The notes under the pieces: model-generated
Told to the model about the DNA's origin: nothing
The model's database searches: none
The model's input: only the letters and a program-made list of their open reading frames with translations
Made by a program: the position numbers and the translations under genes
Shown here: piece after piece, positions 58,766 through 64,000 of the stretch
Layout: each line of letters starts with the position of its first letter
How positions within the stretch are numbered: position 1 is the first letter of the stretch
Assembly (NCBI RefSeq): GCF_900182935.1
Contig: NZ_FXUE01000002.1
Span: forward strand, 62,001 to 126,000
Direction: 5' to 3'
Length of the DNA stretch: 64,000 nt
Source of the DNA: Fibrobacter sp. UWB10
Lineage (GTDB): Bacteria > Fibrobacterota > Fibrobacteria > Fibrobacterales > Fibrobacteraceae

Positions 58766-59893
58766 TTAAGCCTTCTTCTTGCTCCAGCCAGATTTTGTTC
58801 CGGTGCTTTTGGAAGCTGTCGTCTTTTTGGCTGCGGATTTAGTGCCGCTTTTCTTTGCGGAGCTCTTGCTGTCGCTTGTCTTGGCGGCGATAACGCTCTT
58901 GCTTTCCCAGCCGACTTTCTTCTTTTGCACGTGGGGCACCGCTTCGTCCAGAGCCAGGGTGAGTTCCTTGCAACCGTCGCCAGTTACGGCAGAGGTCACA
59001 ATGACGCTTTCCTTGTGTGCCTTGAACTGCTTGATGGCTTCGTCGATGCCGAGGTCGCTCTTGTTCAAAGCAATCACGTAAGGCTTCTTCGCGAGCTTTG
59101 GGTGGAAAGCCTTGAGTTCGTCCTTAAGAACGGAGAACTGTTCGTAGGCGTTTTCGGCAAAGCCGTCAATCACGAACAAGAGCGTGTGCGTACGTTCGAT
59201 GTGCTTTAAGAATTGGTGGCCGAGGCCCTTGCCTTCGCTGGCGCCTTCGAGCAAACCAGGAATATCTGCAACCACAAAGCTGTGGCCGTTCAGTTGCACA
59301 ATGCCGAGCACCGGTTCGAGAGTGGTAAACGGGTAGTCGCCGACTTTCGGGCGACCGCTCGAAATCTTGTTCACAAGGCTAGACTTGCCTGCGTTCGGGA
59401 ATCCGACGAGGCCCACGTCTGCCATGAGCTTCAGTTCCAAGAAAAGTTCGCGCTTTTCGCCCTTTTCGCCAGGTGTGCATTTGCGCGGAGCCTGGTTGGC
59501 AGGCGTTGCAAAATGCTGGTTGCCCATGCCACCCTTGCCGCCGCGAGCCGCAATCCACTTTTGGCCGGGTTCGGTAAGGTCTGCCAAGATGCGACCTTCG
59601 GCATCCTTCACGATGGTTCCGCGCGGAACGTCTACGATCAGGTCTTCAGCAGAACGACCGGTGCAGCGCTTGGCGCCGCCGGGCTGTCCGCTTTGAGCCT
59701 TATAGAGGCGAGCGTTACCCATGTCGAGCAGGGTAGAGAACTGTTCGTTCACCTGCAGAATCACATGGCCGCCGCGACCGCCGTCACCGCCATCGGGGCC
59801 GCCGAGGGGTACGAACTTTTCACGGTGGAAACTGCAAATGCCATCGCCGCCCTTACCGGAGCGAACTTCAATTGATTTTTCATCTAGGAACAT
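58766..59893 (-). CDS. obgE: GTPase Obg/CgtA
   Basis: 375 residues. The Gly-rich Obg fold opens the protein (FLDEKSIEVRSGKGGDGICSFHREKFVPLGGPDGGDGGRGG), followed by the G domain: GFPNAGKSS (near 165), DIPGLLEGASEGKGLG, NKSD and TSAVTGDG. The last 50 residues are a basic Lys/Ser/Thr tail in place of an OCT domain. Obg acts in 50S assembly and stress signalling. The ATG overlaps the argC stop as TAATG. Confidence 0.96.
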   Translation of the reverse strand: MFLDEKSIEVRSGKGGDGICSFHREKFVPLGGPDGGDGGRGGHVILQVNEQFSTLLDMGNARLYKAQSGQPGGAKRCTGRSAEDLIVDVPRGTIVKDAEGRILADLTEPGQKWIAARGGKGGMGNQHFATPANQAPRKCTPGEKGEKRELFLELKLMADVGLVGFPNAGKSSLVNKISSGRPKVGDYPFTTLEPVLGIVQLNGHSFVVADIPGLLEGASEGKGLGHQFLKHIERTHTLLFVIDGFAENAYEQFSVLKDELKAFHPKLAKKPYVIALNKSDLGIDEAIKQFKAHKESVIVTSAVTGDGCKELTLALDEAVPHVQKKKVGWESKSVIAAKTSDSKSSAKKSGTKSAAKKTTASKSTGTKSGWSKKKA

Positions 59894-60855
59894 TAAAGGC
59901 TAATTCCTTCGTCGAGGCCGAGCGCGATATTCATGTTCTGAATTGCGGCACCGCTTGCGCCCTTGCCGAGGTTGTCGATAATAGTCGTCACCTGCATCAC
60001 GGTTTCGTTGCCGAACACCTGGATGCGGGCGTTGTTCGTATCGTTGCAGACGGTAGCGTCAAGGCGGCCGTTGAACAGCACAGGGGCTGCTTCATAGGGC
60101 ATGACCTTCACAAAGCGAGAACCTTCGTAATGCTTTGCCAAAATTTCGGTGAGGCCTTCGGGACCGACCTTCTTGGTGAGTTCATTTGCAAAGATGGCGA
60201 CGGTGACTGCCATGCCCTTGTAATAAGGGCCAAGCACCGGGTTGAAGAACGGCGTGTTTTCAAGTTCGCAGTACTTCTTCATTTCGGGGAGGTGCTTGTG
60301 TGCAAGCGCAAGCGCGTACGGGGCGGGCGCCATGATTGCCTTCGATTCGCCGGTCTTGTGTTCCATGGCTGCGGCTTCTTCGTATTCGGCAATCAGCTTC
60401 TTGCCACCGCCGGAATAACCGGTAATACTGTAGGCGGCGAGGTTTGCGCTCTTCGGCAAAATGCCTGCGGCAACCAGCGGATGTACACCGAGAATAAAGC
60501 CCGAAGCGTGGCAACCGGGGTTGGCAATGCGCTTGCTCTTGGCAATGGCTTCGCGCTGGGCGGCCGAAAGTTCCGGCATCCCGTAGGTCCAGTCGGGGTT
60601 TACACGGTGTGCGGTCGATGCATCAATCACGCGGGTGTTCGGATTTTCGCAGAGGGCTGCACTTTCGACAGCCGCAGCATCGGGCAGGCACAGGAACGTT
60701 ACGTCGGACTCGTTGATGAGTCGCTTGCGTTCGTTAATGTCTTTGCGGAGTTCGGGAGAAATGCGCAACACTTCGATGTCGTTACGCTTTGCGAGTCTCT
60801 CATAAATCTGCAGGCCTGTGGTACCTGCTTCACCATCTACGAAAACTTTGAACAT
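59893..60855 (-). CDS. argC: N-acetyl-gamma-glutamyl-phosphate reductase, short type
   Basis: 320 residues, the shorter class of ArgC. It reduces N-acetylglutamyl phosphate in arginine synthesis. Present: KVFVDGEAGTTGLQIYERL (nucleotide fold), VTFLCLPDAAAVE, VIDASTAHRV, the catalytic Cys in NPGCHASGFIL (near 114), and the SITGYSGGGKKLI loop. It heads the obgE-smpB-amidase run although it is functionally unrelated to it. The G-rich repeat lies immediately upstream (60879-60963), so any promoter is close to or inside that repeat. Confidence 0.96.
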   Translation of the reverse strand: MFKVFVDGEAGTTGLQIYERLAKRNDIEVLRISPELRKDINERKRLINESDVTFLCLPDAAAVESAALCENPNTRVIDASTAHRVNPDWTYGMPELSAAQREAIAKSKRIANPGCHASGFILGVHPLVAAGILPKSANLAAYSITGYSGGGKKLIAEYEEAAAMEHKTGESKAIMAPAPYALALAHKHLPEMKKYCELENTPFFNPVLGPYYKGMAVTVAIFANELTKKVGPEGLTEILAKHYEGSRFVKVMPYEAAPVLFNGRLDATVCNDTNNARIQVFGNETVMQVTTIIDNLGKGASGAAIQNMNIALGLDEGISL

Positions 60856-60878
60856 TTTAGTTAATAGGGGTTAGGTTT

Positions 60879-60963
60879 GGGGTTTTAGGGGCGGAGCCCC
60901 TAGGCGAAGGGGTGACGAGCAACGAAGTTCTCGGAGTGCGAGTCTGGGGAAGGCTTTCCCCTT
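60879..60963. repeat. G-rich intergenic repeat, copy B
   Basis: GGGGTTTTAGGGG, CGGAGCCCC, TAGGCGAAGGGGTG at the left and GGGGAAGGCTTTCCCC at the right match the two ends of the copy at 52769; the 30 bases between them differ. It lies 24 bases upstream of the argC start. Confidence 0.8.
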
Positions 60964-60970
60964 GTCCTTT

Positions 60971-60984
60971 CGTCTCTCGTCTGT
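60971..60984. repeat. Two CGTCTCT-type heptamers
   Basis: CGTCTCT and CGTCTGT in tandem, directly after the G-rich repeat; TTTCGTCTAC near 61003 may be a further remnant. They have the same unit as inside topB at 27661. Confidence 0.55.
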
Positions 60985-61008
60985 AGGCTCGGAGAGCCGT
61001 TCTTTCGT

Positions 61009-61506
61009 CTACTTATTAGCGCCGCAGCACTTCTTGTACTTCTTGCCGGAACCGCACGGGCACGGATCGTTACGGCCAACGACCGGACCTTCGTGACGGA
61101 CAGTTTCCTGCTTCACAGCACGACCGTCGTAGAAGAACCATGCGCCGCCCACCTTGTGGAATTCGCCGAGTTCGTGGTGGTTACGGGTGATGTTGCCCTG
61201 CTTGAAACGAGCGACGAATTCGACCCAACCGATGTTCTTTTCTTCTTCGGTCTTGGTCTGCTTGATTTCGATGCCGAGCCATTCGGAATCCTTGCTCCAG
61301 GCGGTCACGCTCGGTTCGTCGAAGTCGCTACGCTGGGTAGCTTCGAGGGATTCCTTGAGCCAGCCAATTTCCTGCTTTACGTAGGCAGTATAGCGGGAAC
61401 GCATCAATGCTTCGGGACTTGCAGCGAGGGTCTTCTGCTTGATAATCGGTTCGCAACATTCGCAGTATTCCTTACCGGAACCGCAGGGGCATAAATCTTT
61501 AGCCAT
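61009..61506 (-). CDS. YchJ-family protein with SEC-C motifs at both ends
   Basis: 165 residues. A metal-binding [13 protein letters not shown] begins the protein and [16 protein letters not shown] ends it, both SEC-C type zinc motifs as in SecA. Between them is the NTF2-like YchJ domain ([53 protein letters not shown]). Function is unknown; the SEC-C ends suggest contact with ribosomes or SecB/SecA partners. The start ATG has GGATTAAG upstream, a weak site. Confidence 0.93.
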   Translation of the reverse strand: MAKDLCPCGSGKEYCECCEPIIKQKTLAASPEALMRSRYTAYVKQEIGWLKESLEATQRSDFDEPSVTAWSKDSEWLGIEIKQTKTEEEKNIGWVEFVARFKQGNITRNHHELGEFHKVGGAWFFYDGRAVKQETVRHEGPVVGRNDPCPCGSGKKYKKCCGANK

Positions 61507-61577
61507 AACTTAATCCTTGTGTCTTCGTTGAAGCGGCTTGGCCGCCGTTAAAATTTGGTGAAAAAAATAGAAAAAAA

Positions 61578-61600
61578 GCGAGCGGTTGAATACCGCTCGC
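61578..61600 (-). terminator. Terminator after the rlmN-methyltransferase unit
   Basis: GCGAGCGGT and ACCGCTCGC pair around a five-base loop. On the - strand it is followed by a long T-run. Confidence 0.9.
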
Positions 61601-61630
61601 CTTTTAAATTCGTGCGTTTCGCGAAGAGGC

Positions 61631-62251
61631 TTACAGGCACTTTTTAAGGAGCCAGATTTCTTCCTTGCCTTCGCGACCGGCGATGCTGTTTGTGGGCTTG
61701 ATGCGTTCGACTACATCGAATACGCCGCCGAGACGGGCCATGAGTTCGCCTTCGCTGGTGGCATGCGGCGGGCCCTGCAGGGTCTTGCCGTTCATGAGCG
61801 GGTACAAGAACAGAATCAACAGGCCGTCGTCCTTCATCATCTTGTAGCAGACTTCGAAGAATTCGTCGCGGCGACCCGGGTGGATAGCCGTAAAGCAGCA
61901 GTAATCGTAAACGATATCAAAAAGCTGGCCGCCACGCTTGTCGTCCTTGGGAGAAAGCGAGAACAGGTCAAGATCCAAAGAACGCAGGTTCTTGTGCTTG
62001 CGGCTCAAGTGGTCAAGTTCATCGACGGCAGAGGGGGCAAAGTCGACTGCCAGCACGTCGTGACCGCGCAAAGCCCATGCTTCGGCGTCGTAGCCAAAGC
62101 CTGCGCCGGGAACCAGAACGGAACCTGTAGCGGGACAAGAGGGGTGCTTGAAAAATTCCGTCAGAGCGGGCGTCACCTTCTTGAGATTCCAGTAGTCCTT
62201 GCCTTCGGCATAGAGATTATCCCAGAAATCCGGGAGGTTCTGCGTTAACAT
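61631..62251 (-). CDS. SAM-dependent methyltransferase, thiopurine-methyltransferase-like
   Basis: 206 residues. The plan is that of TPMT-like enzymes: FWDNLYAEGKDYWNLKKVTPALTEFF, motif I VLVPGAGFGYDAEAWALRGHDVLAVDFAPSAVDEL, then IVYDYCCFTAIHPGRRDEFFEVCYKMMKDDGLLILFLYP. Such proteins methylate small thiol, selenium, tellurium or halide acceptors; the substrate is not shown by sequence. The start overlaps the rlmN stop as TAATG. Confidence 0.88.
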   Translation of the reverse strand: MLTQNLPDFWDNLYAEGKDYWNLKKVTPALTEFFKHPSCPATGSVLVPGAGFGYDAEAWALRGHDVLAVDFAPSAVDELDHLSRKHKNLRSLDLDLFSLSPKDDKRGGQLFDIVYDYCCFTAIHPGRRDEFFEVCYKMMKDDGLLILFLYPLMNGKTLQGPPHATSEGELMARLGGVFDVVERIKPTNSIAGREGKEEIWLLKKCL

Positions 62252-63318
62252 TATTTACCTTCCTTTTTGTACGCAAGCTGCCCGCAGGCGGCGAGAATGT
62301 CGCGGCCGCGCGGGTTGCGGATCGTGATTTGAATTTCGGCTGCCCTAACCATAGCCAAAAAGTCTTCTACCTGTTCCGGCGTGGGGGCGTGCAGTGTGGG
62401 GTCGTCGCCGTCGTTTAGGACGATGGCGTTTACCTTCACGCGGCGGGGGGCGCAAATGCGAATAAGCTCCTTGGCCGCCTTCGGGGTGCAGGTGATGTCC
62501 TGAATCAGGACAAATTCAAACGTTACATAATTGTCGGTTCTACGAATGTATTCGTCAACCGCTTCCAAAAGTTTTTCGATGGGCCAGGTCTTGTTTACCG
62601 GCATCACGGACGAACGGTATTCGTTATTGGTGCTGTTCAGGCTAACGGCAAGGCAACAGGGGGTATTGCGGTCAACCAGTTCCTTGATCTTGGGGACCAC
62701 ACCGCTCGTGCTTACGGTCATGCGCTTGGAACCCATGTTGAACAGACTCTGGTTATGCAGGGTACAGCAGACGCGGTGCACGTTTTCCAGGTTGTTCAGG
62801 GGTTCGCCCATGCCCATGAAGATGATGTTGGTGACCTGGGCCGTTTTGCCTTCTTCGTTCAAGAAACCGGCTTCTTTCAGGTACCAGTTCACGTTGATGA
62901 TTTCTTCCAGGATTTCGCCCGCTTCCAGATTCCTGGTAAAGCCCATTTTGGCGGTGCGGCAGAAGGCGCAGTTCATGGCGCAACCCACCTGGGTCGAAAC
63001 GCACACGGAAAAACGCCCGTTTGCGGGGATCATCACGGTTTCAATGTGGTGGCCGTCGTGGGTCTTGAAAAGCCACTTGACGGTGCCGTCGACCGACTCC
63101 ATGCGCTGTTCTTCGGTCAGGGCACGAAGGCTGAACTGATTTGCCAGTTTTTCGCGGAGGGCGGGGGAGATGTTCCCCATTTCGTCGTAGCTTTTGACCT
63201 GTTGGCAAAATAGCCATTTTTGAATTTGGCTAGCCCGGAACGGCTTTTCATCCTGGTCGCGGAGCCAAGCCTTGAGCTCGTCCTCGGTCAGTGTCTTTAT
63301 GTTCTTTGGCCATTCCAT
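62251..63318 (-). CDS. rlmN: Dual-specificity 23S rRNA A2503/tRNA A37 C2-methyltransferase RlmN
   Basis: 355 residues. Radical-SAM Cys motif in CAMNCAFCRTAKMGFTRNLEAGEILEEI (CxxxCxxC near 117). It also has FMGMGEPLNN, TVSTSGVVPKI, AVSLNSTNNEYRSSVMPVNK, and the C-terminal catalytic Cys in RDILAACGQL (near 345). Full-length; the two mechanistic Cys are present. Confidence 0.97.
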   Translation of the reverse strand: MEWPKNIKTLTEDELKAWLRDQDEKPFRASQIQKWLFCQQVKSYDEMGNISPALREKLANQFSLRALTEEQRMESVDGTVKWLFKTHDGHHIETVMIPANGRFSVCVSTQVGCAMNCAFCRTAKMGFTRNLEAGEILEEIINVNWYLKEAGFLNEEGKTAQVTNIIFMGMGEPLNNLENVHRVCCTLHNQSLFNMGSKRMTVSTSGVVPKIKELVDRNTPCCLAVSLNSTNNEYRSSVMPVNKTWPIEKLLEAVDEYIRRTDNYVTFEFVLIQDITCTPKAAKELIRICAPRRVKVNAIVLNDGDDPTLHAPTPEQVEDFLAMVRAAEIQITIRNPRGRDILAACGQLAYKKEGK

Positions 63319-63371
63319 CGGGGGGTAAAGATAGCAAAAAAATACATTTTTGTTAAGGGTAATCTAGGTAC

Positions 63372-63728
63372 CTAAAGGGGTTTGTACCCCCGTTTCTTTC
63401 TAGCATTATTGATGTATTCTGTCATTCTTTGCTGTGTCTCGGCGGCTATATCGGGTGAAATTTCAAAGATTGGCGACGTGTTTTCGACAAGAGGATAAAG
63501 TCGGTCGACTTCCTTGAACATTTCGGAAAGCGATTTGCCGTAGGCCTTGGCAAGTGCGCTTAAAGTGGTTATGGATGGGAGCCTTTTGCCGACTTCGAAC
63601 TGCGAAATGAACTGCCGGGTGATATTGGATTCAAGGGATAAGCCTGTTTGGGTAAGGCCCCGTTGCCGTCGGTACTCCAAGAATACCTGCCGAATGACTT
63701 CGCTGAGAATGTGATCTTTGTATTCCAC
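63372..63728 (-). CDS. XRE-type helix-turn-helix regulator
   Basis: 118 residues from a GTG at 63728; AGAGG lies six bases upstream, so an in-frame ATG at 63806 is rejected. The helix-turn-helix is YRRQRGLTQTGLSLESNITRQFISQFEVGKRLPSITTLSALAKAYGKSLSEMF (about residues 20-70), followed by a short 45-residue tail (LYPLVENTSPIFEISPDIAAETQQRMTEY) with no known domain. It could regulate itself: an inverted repeat (63802-63819) lies about 75 bases upstream. Target genes are unknown. Confidence 0.9.
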   Translation of the reverse strand: MEYKDHILSEVIRQVFLEYRRQRGLTQTGLSLESNITRQFISQFEVGKRLPSITTLSALAKAYGKSLSEMFKEVDRLYPLVENTSPIFEISPDIAAETQQRMTEYINNARKKRGYKPL

Positions 63729-63801
63729 AAAACAACCTCTTAAAAACGTGGACACCAACACTCTCTGAAGGCCAAAATTAGAATTGGGGGTGTATGGCCC
63801 G

Positions 63802-63819
63802 TGCAAACATGTGTTTGCA
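63802..63819. promoter_or_regulatory. Inverted repeat upstream of the XRE regulator
   Basis: TGCAAACA, TG, TGTTTGCA: eight-base arms with a two-base spacer, size and symmetry typical of a helix-turn-helix dimer site. Confidence 0.45.
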
Positions 63820-63910
63820 GGCTTTGCAAAATAATCTAAACTGTGTTTTACGGATTGTGAAAATCGGGATAATTGGTATCAAAAAAAGTCTATTGCATGC
63901 ATAAAAAAGA

Positions 63911-63939
63911 AAGACGTCTCACTTACCGTGAAACGTCTT
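63911..63939 (-). terminator. Terminator after the tRNA gene
   Basis: A 12-bp stem (AAGACGTCTCAC at 63911-63922 with GTGAAACGTCTT at 63928-63939) with one G-T pair; on the - strand it is followed by TCTTTTTTAT. Confidence 0.92.
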
Positions 63940-63945
63940 CCTTTC

Positions 63946-64000
63946 TGCGGGTGCCAGGACTCGAACCTGGAGCAGTATATGGACCGGATGTGCCACATCA
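63946..64000 (-). tRNA. tRNA, 3' part only (isoacceptor not assigned)
   Basis: On the - strand the T-arm is perfect (CCAGG, TTCGAGT, CCTGG), followed by seven acceptor bases CACCCGC and discriminator A; CCA is not encoded. Upstream bases GATGTGGCACATC could form part of an anticodon arm, but no fold with all expected pairs was found and the gene runs past the window edge, so I do not name the amino acid. Confidence 0.75.

Noticed and set aside
63946-64000. Assigning the partial tRNA as Ala, His or Trp from possible anticodons GGC, GTG or CCA
   Set aside because: Each option leaves mismatches in the anticodon stem, and the acceptor lacks the G3-U70 position of tRNA-Ala; the 5' half lies outside the window.

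Overview
The window reads as chromosome of a Fibrobacter-type bacterium (Fibrobacterota). Supporting signs are a fibro-slime domain protein (29758-32535), a FISUMP-domain lipoprotein (51163-52329), several surface lipoproteins with long serine-rich linkers, a CotH-type lipoprotein, a GH18 secreted enzyme, and Gram-negative outer-membrane functions (lpxB, lipoproteins, a probable beta-barrel). I see no rRNA, CRISPR array, prophage or complete insertion sequence. The assignment rests on family recognition, not on a search.

Layout. 0-6.3 kb: secreted and surface proteins (partial lipoprotein, DUF4832-like protein, GH18 chitinase-like protein, CotH lipoprotein). 6.3-9.4 kb: der-plsY-gpsA, a GTPase joined to phospholipid synthesis. 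9.4-17.4 kb: envelope genes (beta-barrel/lipoprotein pair, flippase-like protein, methyltransferase, glycosyltransferase, tandem LamG lipoprotein). 17.4-29.6 kb: dnaE, lpxB, mutL, an unknown protein with a winged-helix-like end, topB and a small membrane protein. 29.8-36.5 kb: fibro-slime protein, an archaeal/eukaryal-type tRNA methylthiotransferase, a SpoIID/LytB protein, def and yajC. 36.5-40.6 kb: two overlapping cyclic-nucleotide-domain regulators directly downstream of rpsP-rimM-trmD-rplS. 40.8-47.3 kb: purF, a diguanylate cyclase, a DUF1846 protein, a Cys-cluster protein and dapA. 47.5-52.3 kb: a more AT-rich accessory stretch with a GLUG-repeat lipoprotein, a NERD protein, an Rpn-type nuclease and a FISUMP lipoprotein. 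52.9-56.1 kb: phosphohexomutase, a Lys/Glu-tailed secreted protein and yebC. 57.1-60.9 kb: a tight argC-obgE-smpB-amidase operon. 61-64 kb: SEC-C protein, methyltransferase-rlmN, an XRE regulator and the 3' part of a tRNA.

The least explained material is between genes. (1) A probable structured small RNA at about 25749-25893 has a TATATTTG box at its 5' end, a closing stem, a hairpin exposing a CU-rich anti-Shine-Dalgarno-like loop and a strong terminator. (2) A family of short hairpin repeats (CGGTCATG, hairpin, CGCGAC) occurs at 25.9-26.1 kb and 52.6 kb. (3) A second G-rich repeat occurs at 52.8 and 60.9 kb. (4) Heptanucleotide tandem repeats of different sequence lie at 27.65, 42.4, 47.35 and 60.97 kb, one of them inside topB. 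(5) A small ORF near 52.4-52.65 kb looks split by two such repeats. (6) A 78-base inverted-repeat element followed by a terminator lies at 49.8 kb.

Terminators follow most transcription units. Two lie inside neighbouring coding sequence (gpsA and rplS terminators). Many start codons sit shortly downstream of a TATATTT element, and gene pairs in operons often overlap as TAATG, GTGA or TAGTG.
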